DNA of 64,000 nt from Streptomyces caniscabiei. GTDB lineage: Bacteria > Actinomycetota > Actinomycetes > Streptomycetales > Streptomycetaceae. Numbering within the stretch: position 1 is the stretch's first letter; every line of letters begins with the position of its first letter. Where the stretch lies: positions 372,001-436,000 of the forward strand of contig NZ_JABXWI010000009.1 of assembly GCF_014930365.1 (NCBI RefSeq). The letters run 5' to 3'. The notes below the pieces were generated by a model. It searched no databases, had not been told where the DNA came from, and saw only the letters and a program-made list of their open reading frames with translations. Made by a program: the position numbers and the translations under genes. This document shows, in pieces, positions 16,927-25,133 of the stretch.

Positions 16927-17598
16927 TCAGTCGGTGACCCGGGCCAGCGCGAAGCCGTCGTACCCCTTGGTGCCCACGGTCTGGATCGCCGTGCCGTTCA
17001 ACCTCGGGTGTGTGGCGATGAGTTCGATGGCGGCCCGGGTGCCGCGGACGTCCGGCTCGGTGCTGTCGGCGTCGGCGACCCGGCCGCCGCGCACCACGTT
17101 GTCGACGACGATGACGCTGCCGGCGCGGGTGAGCTTGAGGGCCCACTCCACGTAGTGCGGGTTGTTGGCCTTGTCCGCGTCGATGAAGACCAGGTCGAAC
17201 GGCTCGGGGTTCTCGTCGGTCAGCTTCGGCAGCGACTCCAGGGCGGGGCCGACGCGTACCTCGACGAGGGTGTCGAGTCCGGCGCGCGCGATGTTGCGGC
17301 ACGCGACCTCCGCGTGCCGGGCGCTGTACTCCAGGGAGATCAGCCGGCCGTCGGCGGGCAGCGCGCGGGCCAGCCAGATGGTGCTGTAGCCGCCGAGGGT
17401 GCCGATCTCCAGGATGCGCCGGGCGCCCTGGATCTGGGCCAGGAGGTGGAGGAACTTGCCCTGGGCCGCGGCGACGTCGATGGCCGGGAGCCCGGCCGCC
17501 TCGTTGTCGCGCAGCGCCGCGCCCAGGGCCTCGTCGTTCGGGGCGAGGTGGGTGGTGAAGTAGGCGTCGACGTCGTCCCAGGTCCGTGACTCGCTCAT
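16927..17598 (-). CDS. O-methyltransferase (SAM-dependent, family 3)
   Basis: 223 residues. Typical of cation-dependent catechol/caffeoyl-CoA type O-methyltransferases: LEIGTLGGYSTIWLARALP (63-81) binds SAM, ISLEY follows, FDLVFIDADK (about 134-143) carries the metal-binding aspartates and IVVDNVVRGG the third. It would methylate a catechol-like small molecule in the cytosol. Single gene. A perfect inverted repeat 37 bases upstream of the ATG may be its operator. Confidence 0.87.
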   Translation of the reverse strand: MSESRTWDDVDAYFTTHLAPNDEALGAALRDNEAAGLPAIDVAAAQGKFLHLLAQIQGARRILEIGTLGGYSTIWLARALPADGRLISLEYSARHAEVACRNIARAGLDTLVEVRVGPALESLPKLTDENPEPFDLVFIDADKANNPHYVEWALKLTRAGSVIVVDNVVRGGRVADADSTEPDVRGTRAAIELIATHPRLNGTAIQTVGTKGYDGFALARVTD

Positions 17599-17634
17599 GA
17601 AGCTGTGCCTCCCGCGCCTTCCGTCAGGCTGTTT

Positions 17635-17651
17635 ACTTAGAAATGCTAAGT
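17635..17651. promoter_or_regulatory. Palindromic operator candidate before the O-methyltransferase
   Basis: ACTTAG-AAATG-CTAAGT, a perfect 6-bp inverted repeat in an unusually AT-rich patch. The shape suits a MarR- or PadR-type regulator site; no such gene is next door. Confidence 0.45.
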
Positions 17652-17711
17652 AGGTGCGCTAATGAATATAGGCGCGGGGCGGGCTCTCTGTCAGCGGTTC
17701 ACCGATGTGTT

Positions 17712-19082
17712 TCAGCCGTTCGGTGCGGACTTGGGGCCGGCCGGGGCCCCGGGCGCCGGCGGCTGGGCCCCGGGCGGCATCGGAACCCCGGGAGGCATCG
17801 AAGCCCCGGGCGGCACCGGCGCTCCCGGCGGCAGATGCGCCCCCGGCGGATAGGCGCCCGGGGCCCCCGGCGCGTAGGCGCCCGGCGGGACGAACGCGCC
17901 CGGCGGGGGTACGGGCGGCAGTTGCCGCTTGGCGTTGCGCTTGAGCACGATCGCGACGGCCACCGCCTTGATCGCCAGCACGGCGATGCCGATGCCGAAG
18001 GACAGCACCCAGCCGGGGATGCCCCATACGGTCCACATCTCGTCCACGTGGATGACCTCTCGATAGGTGTCGTCGGCCGCGGCCCGCCGCAGCGTGTGGT
18101 CGCCGGAGATCCGCTCCGGCCGCGGGAAGTCCTGCTCGACGGCGGTGAGGAAGTCCGTGCCGCCCGCGGTCAGGTCGCCGAGCGCGCCGGCCGGTGCGCC
18201 GAGCCGGCCGGCGAACGTCACCTCCGGTTCGTCCCCGCCGATCGCCGAGCCCGGCTCCATCCGGTGCTCGGCGAGCACGTACAGGCCGAGCGCCTGCGGG
18301 GTGGCGGCCAGCCGCGACAGCCGCATCGGGTAGACCGGCTCGTCGCTGGCGAAGGTGAGGTGGAGCGGGTCGAGGGTGCCGGAGAGCGGGGCGGAGTCGG
18401 CCGTGTCCTCGGGCGCCAGCCGGATGGCCACGTACTCCCACTGCTGCCGGACGTACGGCTCCAGCGCCGTGTCCAGGCGGTCCGGAAGCCGGAAGCCGTT
18501 GTCGTCCAGCCAGTCGCCGAGCGCGCCGGAGTCGGTGGCGGTCAGCCGGGCCACGTCGAACGGGCCGAGCCGCTCACGGCCGACGACGTCCACCGAGGAC
18601 CGCGGGTCCCCGGGCGCGGCGTCGCCCACCGCGCCGTCGCCCTCGAACATGTCGAACGGCCAGTCGTCCGAGCGCGGCCAGAAGTACTCCCGCTTCTCGT
18701 ACGCGGGCGCGGTCTCCTCGTCGAGCTGGTCGAAGAGGGCCGCGTCGCCCAGCTCGACCGTCGCCCGGTTCGGCACCGGCATGATCCACGCGGCCGTCCG
18801 GGCGTCGCCGGAGACCGTCAGGCTCATCACGATCTGTTCCTCGCGGCCGTCCCAGCGCACCACGGACCGCTCGCGGCTCACGTACACGCTCCGCTGGTCG
18901 TCCGGCACCATCGCGCCGCAGCCGCAGGCGTACGCCGGTGCCACGAGCGAGGCCAACTGAAGCCCCAGCAGCGCAAGTACGACCACCACGAGCCGTCCGC
19001 GCACCCCGCGCTCCTCGTGTGTCCCGCGCGGTCCGTGCGCCTTTCGCGCCGGACGCGCGCGCCCCCGTACGAAACCCTTCAT
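17712..19082 (-). CDS. DUF2330 secreted/membrane protein with collagen-like tail
   Basis: 456 residues. A signal peptide (LVVVVLALLGLQLASLVAPAYA) is followed at once by CGCGAMVPDD, the cysteine-rich start of DUF2330 proteins, then a large extracellular beta-rich domain. A second membrane helix lies near 370-395 (VLSFGIGIAVLAIKAVAVAIV), and a cytoplasmic tail repeats PPGA/PPGV about ten times. Function of the family is unknown; an envelope role is inferred. I chose ATG 19082 because the 17 codons before it are basic and unlike a signal peptide start, though a ribosome site is weak for both. Confidence 0.78.
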   Translation of the reverse strand: MKGFVRGRARPARKAHGPRGTHEERGVRGRLVVVVLALLGLQLASLVAPAYACGCGAMVPDDQRSVYVSRERSVVRWDGREEQIVMSLTVSGDARTAAWIMPVPNRATVELGDAALFDQLDEETAPAYEKREYFWPRSDDWPFDMFEGDGAVGDAAPGDPRSSVDVVGRERLGPFDVARLTATDSGALGDWLDDNGFRLPDRLDTALEPYVRQQWEYVAIRLAPEDTADSAPLSGTLDPLHLTFASDEPVYPMRLSRLAATPQALGLYVLAEHRMEPGSAIGGDEPEVTFAGRLGAPAGALGDLTAGGTDFLTAVEQDFPRPERISGDHTLRRAAADDTYREVIHVDEMWTVWGIPGWVLSFGIGIAVLAIKAVAVAIVLKRNAKRQLPPVPPPGAFVPPGAYAPGAPGAYPPGAHLPPGAPVPPGASMPPGVPMPPGAQPPAPGAPAGPKSAPNG

Positions 19083-19172
19083 CCCCCGTGCCCTTTCCCT
19101 GCCCCGCCGACGTGCCGTACCGCTCGGAGCCATGGTTCCAGGTGTTTGTCAGTGGCCTGTCACCAGCGTGCC

Positions 19173-19224
19173 CGTGATGCGCATCCGTGATCCGCGTCAG
19201 TGATCCGCGTCCGTGATCGGCCTC
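19173..19224 (+). repeat. Four tandem 13-bp repeats
   Basis: Units CGTGATGCGCATC, CGTGATCCGCGTC, AGTGATCCGCGTC and CGTGATCGGCCTC stand head to tail in the divergent promoter region between the DUF2330 and GT87 genes. Iterons of this kind may bind a regulator. Confidence 0.7.
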
Positions 19225-19380
19225 GTGCCCTGAGCGGGTCGGCGGCCCTGCGCGGACTATCGTCATCCGGACAGAATCGGGGCGACTCACAGGTGAAGCC
19301 GGGGTTGCCCGCGTCTCCCCACCGGGACGAGTGCGAGCCTTCTCGGGGGGACGGTCGACGGGGCGGGAGGACGACGGCGC

Positions 19381-21411
19381 GTGGCGACGGAGCGGAGCGG
19401 ACCGGGCGGTGCCGTGGGTACGGGTGCGACGGCGGCACGGCTGGGGGCCCTGCGCGCGGTGCTGTGGCTGGTCGCCGGCATCCTGGCGGTGCGTCAGATC
19501 GCGCTCGTGCTGCACACGCCCAAGGGCGAGCGGCTGACTGACCTGGAGACCTGGGTCGGGCCCAGCGGCGTCCTCCATGTGAACGGCTCGCTGTACGACT
19601 CGACGCGGTTCACCGGCACCCCCTTCGGCGGCCTCGTCCTCAAGCCCCTCACCCGTACGGCCGAACAGGCCCTCGGCTGGGGCTGGACCTTCGGCACCCT
19701 CCTGCTGGTCGTCGCCCTCGGCCTGGTCGCCGCCCGCGCCCTGCCCCAGCCCGTCACCCGCCGTACGGCATTGCTCGCCGCGCCCGTCGCGGTCACCCTG
19801 CTGATGCTGTCGCTGCCGGTGCGCAACACGCTCTACCTGGGCCAGACCAGCATCATCCCCGTCCTGCTCGTCCTCGCGGGCTGCTTCGCGGTGCGGGGGG
19901 AGCGCACCAGCGGGGCCTTCATAGGGCTTGCCGCGGCCTTCCAGCCGACCGTGCTGCTGTTCGTGCCGCTGCTGTGGTTCACCGGGCGCAGGCGGGCCGC
20001 CGCGAGCACGGGGATCACGTTCGCCGGGGCCACCGCGCTGGCCTGGGCCGCGATGCCGCACGACTCGTTCACCTACTGGGTGCACCACCTCGCGGGCGTC
20101 GGCCTCGGCGGCCGGGCGGACGACCTCGCCAACCAGTCCCTGCACGGCGCGCTGCTCCGGCTGGGCCTCGAAGGTCCGCTGGAGATCGTCGTCTTCTTCG
20201 CGCTGGCCGCCGCCGTCGCCGCGCTCGGCATGCGGCGGGCCGTGCGCTACGCCCGCGACGGACAGCTGCTGCTCGCCGTCGCGGTCACCGGCTGTGTCGT
20301 GGTCGCCGTCTCCCCGACGTCCTGGAAGCACCAGCTGCTGTGGGTGCTGCTCACGGCCGTCGGCCGGGTCGGCACCCAGGCGTCCTCGCGGTACGTGTGG
20401 CCGGTCGCGGTCGTCCTGGTGATGACCCTCCCGGCGAAGATGATGGTCCCGAACGCGGACGTCCTGCACCCGGTCCGTGACAACGTCGTCCTGCTGGCCG
20501 CGCTCGCCGCCGCCCTCGTCGTGCCGTTCCTCTCCCGTACCTCGGAGTACTACCGGGCGCCCGTCCCCACGGAGTACGCCCCGAGGACGGAGACCCGCTT
20601 CAGCTGGGCCCCGCTCCTGCGCCGGGTGGCCACCCGGCCGAACCTGTTCCTGGAGCTGCTGCTGATCCGCGTCACGTACGCGGCCTACCAGCGCACCCGC
20701 CTGGAGGCCACCGGCAGCCGCGGCACCGCCGAGGAGCACGCCCGGCAGATCCTCTCCGTCGAGAAGGCCCTCTTCCTCGATGTCGAGCACTGGTTCAACC
20801 ACGCCGTGGTCCGGATCGACTGGCTGCGGGCCTTCTTCGACTTCTACTACACGTCGTTCCACTTCGTGGTCCCGCTGACCGTCCTCGGCCTGCTCTACTG
20901 GCGCCGGCCCGCCGACTACCGCTGGGCGCGCACGGCCATCGGCTTCACCACGGTCCTCGCGCTCGTCGGTTTCTTCTTCTACCCCCTGGCGCCGCCGCGG
21001 CTGATGCCCGGCCTCGGCATCATCGACACCATCCACGGCGTCCAGGACTTCTCCCGGCCGGACTACGGCCGGCTGACCGAACTCACCAACCAGTACGCGG
21101 CGATGCCGTCCCTGCACTTCGGCTGGTCCCTGTGGTGCGGGCTCACGATCGCGATCGTCGCCCCCAGGGTGTGGATGAAGGTCCTGGGCCTGCTGCACCC
21201 CTTCTTCACGGTCCTGGCGATCGTCGCGACCGGCAACCACTGGGTCCTCGACGCGGTCGGCGGGGCGGCCGTCGTGGGCGCCGGCTTCGGCCTCACCTAC
21301 CTCCTGACCGGGCCCCGCGCGGACGCGGCCCGCAAGGGCGACGGGGAGCCGGGCGACCGGCCCCGGCCCACCGGCGAACTCGCCCCGGCCGCCCGGCGGA
21401 GGGAGGGATGA
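19381..21411 (+). CDS. Bifunctional GT87 glycosyltransferase / PAP2 phosphatase
   Basis: 676 residues, a fusion of two membrane enzymes. Residues 1-390 form a multi-helix GT-C polyprenyl-phosphate mannosyltransferase-like domain (GT87/DUF2029) ending in a hydrophilic linker (SRTSEYYRAPVPTEY). Residues 410-660 form a PAP2_3 phosphatase domain with PSLHFGWSLW and GNHWVLDAVGG, the two histidine motifs of the acid phosphatase site. It may transfer a sugar from a lipid carrier and dephosphorylate a lipid phosphate outside the membrane, perhaps in phosphoinositide mannoside or lipoglycan synthesis. GTG start after GGGAGGA. The pairing is a recognised actinobacterial architecture. Confidence 0.85.
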   Translation: MATERSGPGGAVGTGATAARLGALRAVLWLVAGILAVRQIALVLHTPKGERLTDLETWVGPSGVLHVNGSLYDSTRFTGTPFGGLVLKPLTRTAEQALGWGWTFGTLLLVVALGLVAARALPQPVTRRTALLAAPVAVTLLMLSLPVRNTLYLGQTSIIPVLLVLAGCFAVRGERTSGAFIGLAAAFQPTVLLFVPLLWFTGRRRAAASTGITFAGATALAWAAMPHDSFTYWVHHLAGVGLGGRADDLANQSLHGALLRLGLEGPLEIVVFFALAAAVAALGMRRAVRYARDGQLLLAVAVTGCVVVAVSPTSWKHQLLWVLLTAVGRVGTQASSRYVWPVAVVLVMTLPAKMMVPNADVLHPVRDNVVLLAALAAALVVPFLSRTSEYYRAPVPTEYAPRTETRFSWAPLLRRVATRPNLFLELLLIRVTYAAYQRTRLEATGSRGTAEEHARQILSVEKALFLDVEHWFNHAVVRIDWLRAFFDFYYTSFHFVVPLTVLGLLYWRRPADYRWARTAIGFTTVLALVGFFFYPLAPPRLMPGLGIIDTIHGVQDFSRPDYGRLTELTNQYAAMPSLHFGWSLWCGLTIAIVAPRVWMKVLGLLHPFFTVLAIVATGNHWVLDAVGGAAVVGAGFGLTYLLTGPRADAARKGDGEPGDRPRPTGELAPAARRREG

Positions 21412-21446
21412 CGTCGGTGGACACCGGGTCGCGGCACTAACCTGCC

Positions 21447-22061
21447 GTGGTGACCGGAAACGAGCTGGACGAGTTGATCGTCGCTGACGCCGCGGCGCTG
21501 CGCGCGTGGCTGCTGGACAACCACGCCTCTTCCCCTGGCGTGTGGCTCGCCCTGACCAGGAAGGGCGGCTCGGTCACCACGCTGACCTGGCAGCAGGCGG
21601 TCGACGAGGGGCTGTGCTTCGGCTGGATCGACGGGCAGGCCCGCAAGCGCGACGAGGGCAGTTCCTGGCGGCGGTTCACCCCGCGCCGGCCCCGCAGCGT
21701 GTGGTCCCGGCGCAACGTCGCCAACGTGGCCCGGCTGGAGGCGGCCGGCCTGATGCTGCCCGCCGGCCGCGCCGCGGTGGACGCGGCGAAGGCCGACGGG
21801 CGGTGGGCGGCCGCCTACGCGCCGTCGTCGGAGGCGGAGGTGCCGGCCGACCTGCGCGCCGCGATCGCCGCCGACCCGGCGGCGCAGGCCATGTTCGAGG
21901 TACTCACCAAGACCAACCGCTTCGCCCTCGTCAACCGGGTCAACGCTGTCAAGCGGGCCGAGACGCGCACCCGGAAGATCGCCGAGTACGTGGCGATGCT
22001 GGCCCGCCACGAGACGCTCCACCCGCAGCGCGCCAAGCCGGCGGACCCGCCGACGTCGTGA
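21447..22061 (+). CDS. YdeI/OmpD-associated family protein
   Basis: 204 residues of the YdeI family: AWLLDNHASSPGVWLALTRK near the N-terminus, then EGLCFGWIDGQARKRDEGSS and RFTPRRPRSVWSRRN, the hallmark block, and C-terminal helices (YVAMLARHETLHPQ). Some members protect against antimicrobial peptides, but the biochemistry is unclear. Starts at GTG 21447 or 21450. It follows the GT87/PAP2 gene by 35 bases and may be cotranscribed with it. A bidirectional terminator separates it from the convergent P450 gene. Confidence 0.83.
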   Translation: MVTGNELDELIVADAAALRAWLLDNHASSPGVWLALTRKGGSVTTLTWQQAVDEGLCFGWIDGQARKRDEGSSWRRFTPRRPRSVWSRRNVANVARLEAAGLMLPAGRAAVDAAKADGRWAAAYAPSSEAEVPADLRAAIAADPAAQAMFEVLTKTNRFALVNRVNAVKRAETRTRKIAEYVAMLARHETLHPQRAKPADPPTS

Positions 22062-22116
22062 CCGGCCGACGGCGCGGGGACGGGCTGGGCGGGGACGGGC
22101 CGACGGCGCGGGGGGA

Positions 22117-22148
22117 CGGGCCGACGGCGCCGGGAGGCCGTCGGCCCG
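22117..22148. terminator. Bidirectional terminator between YdeI and P450 genes
   Basis: Perfect 12-bp stem CGGGCCGACGGC / GCCGTCGGCCCG with an 8-base loop. The same GGCCGACGGCGC core occurs twice more at 22065-22110, so the hairpin sits at the end of a short tandem repeat. Confidence 0.75.
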
Positions 22149-22165
22149 AGTACGGAGGGCTGTGG

Positions 22166-23398
22166 TCAGGTGGTGACCTGGAGGTGCTTGACCCCGTTGA
22201 TCCAGGCCGAGCGCAGCCGGTCCGGTTCACCGGCGAGTCTGAGGCCCGGCATCGCGTCGGCGATCGCGTTGAAGATCAGGTCGATCTCCAGCACCGCGAG
22301 GGACTTGCCGAGGCAGAAGTGCGGGCCTCCGCCGCCGAAGCCGAGGTGCGGGTTGGGGTCGCGGGTGATGTCGAAGCTGTCGGGGTGGTCGAAGACGTCC
22401 GGGTCGTGGTTGGCGGAGGCGTAGAAGATGCCGACGCGGTCGCCCTCCTTGACGAGCTTGCCGCCGAGTTCCACGTCCTGGGTGGCGGTGCGCTGGAAGG
22501 CGTTGACCGGGGCCGCCCAGCGGACGATCTCCTCGGCCGCCGTCGCGGGGCGCTCGCGTTTGTACAGCTCCCACTGGTCGGGGTGGGTGAGGAAGGCGTG
22601 CATGCCGTGGGTGATGGCGTTGCGGGTCGTCTCGTTGCCCGCGACCGCCAGCATCAGCACGAAGAAGCCGAACTCGTCGGAGGCGAGGTTCCCCTCGTCC
22701 TCGGCGGCCACCAGGGTGGTGACGATGTCCTTCGCCGGGCACTGCTTGCGGTCGGCGGCCATGTTCATGGCGTAGGCGATGAGTTCCATCGCCGACTGCT
22801 GGCCGACCTCCTCGGTGATGGCGTACTCCGGGTCGTCGTAGGAGATCATCCGGTTCGACCACTCGAAGATCCGGATGCGGTCCTCCTGCGGGATGCCGAT
22901 CAGTTCGGCGATGGCCTGGAGGGGGAGTTCGCAGGCGATCTCGGTGACGAAGTCGAAGGGGCCGGAACGGGCGACGGCCTGGCGGGCGATGGTCAGGGCG
23001 CGGTGGCGCAGGTTGTCCTCCAGCGCGCGGATCGCCCTCGGGGTGAACACGCGCTGCACGATCTGGCGGACCCGGGTGTGCTCCGGCGGGTCCATGTTCA
23101 GCAGGATCAGGCGCTGGGCGTCGATGGCGTCGCGTTCGATGTGCTCGTTGAAGCGGATGATCGCGGTGTTGACCGTCGAGGAGAACAACTCCGGGTGCGT
23201 GGAGACGTACTTGACGTCCGCGTGCCGGGTGACGGCCCAGTAGCCCTCGTCCGCGAAGCCCGCGAGGCCGGGTGCCTGCGGGATCCAGTGGACCGGTTCC
23301 GTGCGGCGCAGTTCGGCGAACTCCGGGAGGGGGACACGGTGGTGCAGCAGATCGGGGTCGGTGAAGTCGAACCCGTCGGGCAGCGCTGGACAGGGCAT
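22166..23398 (-). CDS. CYP125-like steroid C26/C27-hydroxylating cytochrome P450
   Basis: 410 residues. P450 landmarks: I-helix AVAGNETTRN, ExxR motif EEIVRW, and haem loop FGGGGPHFCLG with the ligand Cys at about 362. The stretch from the I helix to the end (HGMHAFLTHPDQWELYKRER, NAFQRTA, INGVKHLQV) follows mycobacterial CYP125 closely, an enzyme that oxidises the terminal methyl of cholesterol or cholestenone to open side-chain degradation. It needs an electron donor; a [3Fe-4S] ferredoxin under a similar box lies at 43.3 kb. ATG 23398 follows CAGGAG. A KstR-like box 48 bases upstream and divergence from a FadA5-like thiolase support a sterol role. Confidence 0.85.
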   Translation of the reverse strand: MPCPALPDGFDFTDPDLLHHRVPLPEFAELRRTEPVHWIPQAPGLAGFADEGYWAVTRHADVKYVSTHPELFSSTVNTAIIRFNEHIERDAIDAQRLILLNMDPPEHTRVRQIVQRVFTPRAIRALEDNLRHRALTIARQAVARSGPFDFVTEIACELPLQAIAELIGIPQEDRIRIFEWSNRMISYDDPEYAITEEVGQQSAMELIAYAMNMAADRKQCPAKDIVTTLVAAEDEGNLASDEFGFFVLMLAVAGNETTRNAITHGMHAFLTHPDQWELYKRERPATAAEEIVRWAAPVNAFQRTATQDVELGGKLVKEGDRVGIFYASANHDPDVFDHPDSFDITRDPNPHLGFGGGGPHFCLGKSLAVLEIDLIFNAIADAMPGLRLAGEPDRLRSAWINGVKHLQVTT

Positions 23399-23445
23399 CG
23401 GCAACTCCTGACGGAGCATCAGATAGCAGGAATTGCGGTGACGGT

Positions 23446-23459
23446 AGTAACGGGTTCCA
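23446..23459 (-). promoter_or_regulatory. KstR-like box (one mismatch) before the P450
   Basis: AGTAACGGGTTCCA, matching TnnAACnnGTTnnA except at the first base. It lies 48 bases upstream of the P450 start, on its promoter side. Confidence 0.6.
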
Positions 23460-23549
23460 GAACAAGCAAGGGGTGCGCGCTCCTCAATCGGCTTCCAATT
23501 GCCGCACGCCCCTTGCGGTGCCGGAGCGCCCCTCCGCAGACTGCTGAAG

Positions 23550-23573
23550 AGAACTAGAACGCGTACTAGTTCT
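23550..23573 (+). promoter_or_regulatory. KstR-like operator before the thiolase
   Basis: A 24-bp palindrome: arms AGAACTAG (23550-23557) and CTAGTTCT (23566-23573) around AACGCGTA, with one mismatched pair in all. The core TAGAACGCGTACTA (23555-23568) matches the KstR consensus except GTA for GTT. It lies 60 bases before the thiolase start. Confidence 0.72.
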
Positions 23574-23632
23574 GCGTGGCGGGACGGGCCGGGACGCCCC
23601 GCGCCGCGCGGGTAACCGTCGAGAGGATTCCC

Positions 23633-24802
23633 ATGGCCGCGGAACCCGTGATCGTCGAAGCCGTACGCACCCCCATCGGCAGGCGCGGCGGCGCGCTCGC
23701 CCATCTGCACCCCGCCTATCTCCTGGGCGAGACCTATCGTGAACTCCTCGGCCGCACCGGCATCCCCGCCGACTGCGTCGAGCAGATCGTCGGCGGCACG
23801 GTGACCCACGCCGGCGAACAGTCCATGAACCCAGCGCGCACGGCCTGGCTGACCATGGGCCTGCCGTACGAGACGGCCGCGACCACCGTCGACTGCCAGT
23901 GCGGCTCCTCGCAGCAGGCCTCGCACATGGTGGCCAACATGGTCGCGGCCGGCGTCATCGACGTCGGGATCAGCTGCGGGGTCGAGGCCATGTCGCGGGT
24001 GCCGCTCGGGTCGGGCTCCAAGCACGGGCCGGGCAAGCCGTTCCCCGACGAGTGGAACGTCGATCTGCCCAACCAGTTCGAGGCCGCCGAGCGGATCGCC
24101 CGGCACCGGGGCCTCACCCGGGAGGACGTCGACGCACTGGGCCTGCTCTCCCAGGAGCGGGCCGCCGCCGCGTGGGCCGAGGAGCGGTTCAAGAAGGAGA
24201 CGTTCGCCGTCCAGGTCCCGACGACCGAGGCGGAACAGGGCGCCGGGCAGGGCATGTGGCGGCTCGTCGACCATGACGAGGGGCTGCGCGACACCTCGGC
24301 CGAGGCGCTGGCGCGGCTGAAGCCGATCATGCCGACGGCCGTCCACACCGCGGGCAACTCCTCCCAGATCAGCGACGGCGCGGCGGCGATCATGTGGGCG
24401 TCCAAGCGGATGGCGCGGGCGCTGAAACTACGGCCGCGGGCCCGGATCGTCGCCCAGGCGCTGGTCGGCTCCGACCCCCACTTCCACCTCGACGGACCGA
24501 TCGACGCCACCAAGGCCGTGCTGGGCAAGGCCGGGATGACGCTGCGGGACATCGACCTGGTCGAGATCAACGAGGCCTTCGCGTCGGTGGTGTTGAGCTG
24601 GGCGCGGGTCTTCGACCAGGACCTGGCGAAGGTGAACGTCAACGGCGGCGCCATCGCCCTCGGCCACCCGGTGGGCGCGACCGGAGCGCGGCTCATCACG
24701 ACCGCGCTGCACGAGCTGGAGCGTACGGACAAGGAGTTCGCGCTGGTGACGATGTGCGCGGGCGGCGGGCTGGCGACCGGGACGATCATCCAGCGGCTCT
24801 GA
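23633..24802 (+). CDS. fadA5: FadA5-like steroid 3-ketoacyl-CoA thiolase
   Basis: 389 residues. Thiolase catalytic set: nucleophile in VDCQCGS (Cys90), histidines in VEINEAFAS and GGAIALGHPVG, second cysteine in TMCAGGG. The DCQCGS motif, DLPNQFEAAERIA and the HTAGNSSQISDGAAA segment track mycobacterial FadA5, the thiolase that shortens the cholesterol side chain at C22. It would release acetyl-CoA in the cytosol. ATG 23633 with AGGA upstream is preferred over an opening 57 bases earlier. Divergent from the P450 with two KstR-like boxes in between, and closed by a strong terminator. Confidence 0.86.
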   Translation: MAAEPVIVEAVRTPIGRRGGALAHLHPAYLLGETYRELLGRTGIPADCVEQIVGGTVTHAGEQSMNPARTAWLTMGLPYETAATTVDCQCGSSQQASHMVANMVAAGVIDVGISCGVEAMSRVPLGSGSKHGPGKPFPDEWNVDLPNQFEAAERIARHRGLTREDVDALGLLSQERAAAAWAEERFKKETFAVQVPTTEAEQGAGQGMWRLVDHDEGLRDTSAEALARLKPIMPTAVHTAGNSSQISDGAAAIMWASKRMARALKLRPRARIVAQALVGSDPHFHLDGPIDATKAVLGKAGMTLRDIDLVEINEAFASVVLSWARVFDQDLAKVNVNGGAIALGHPVGATGARLITTALHELERTDKEFALVTMCAGGGLATGTIIQRL

Positions 24803-24821
24803 CGGGCGGGGAGGAGAAAAG

Positions 24822-24854
24822 GGCCCTGCTGGTCGTCCCGCGGCCAGCAGGGCC
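24822..24854 (+). terminator. Terminator after the thiolase
   Basis: GGCCCTGCTGG / CCAGCAGGGCC, perfect 11-bp stem flanked by AAAA on the left and TT on the right, 19 bases past the stop. Confidence 0.85.
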
Positions 24855-24856
24855 TT

Positions 24857-24931
24857 CCCCCGTGGCGACAGTTCCCCCGTGCCGCCGTGTTCCCCCGTGG
24901 CGGCAGATCCCCCGTGCCGCCGTGTTCCCCC
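24857..24931 (+). repeat. 35-bp tandem repeat (about two copies)
   Basis: Alternating units beginning CCCCCGTGGCG and CCCCCGTGCCGCCGTGTT build a 35-base period at 24857-24891 and 24892-24926, with a third partial start. It occupies the 331-base gene-free stretch between the thiolase and the STAND gene (24803-25133). Confidence 0.7.
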
Positions 24932-25012
24932 GCGGGCGGTCGGTCGTACCGCCCGTTCCCCCGGTGTGCGCGGCCCCCGTACCGCCCACACCACTGATTT
25001 CACCGGGTCGCG

Positions 25013-25049
25013 CATTGTCAGGCAGGGGGGTTCCGGCTGCCAAACAATG
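25013..25049. promoter_or_regulatory. Inverted repeat before the STAND NTPase gene
   Basis: CATTGT-CA-GGCAG pairs with CTGCC-AA-ACAATG across an 11-base loop. It is AT-richer than its surroundings and lies about 85 bases before the GTG start, so it may be an operator or promoter part. Confidence 0.45.
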
Positions 25050-25133
25050 GCCGGACGCGATCTCTCCGCTTGGGCGGCCGACTGCGTACGTTGGTGGCGG
25101 ACGGTGTGGGTGTGCTCAGAGGGGAACAGCGCG

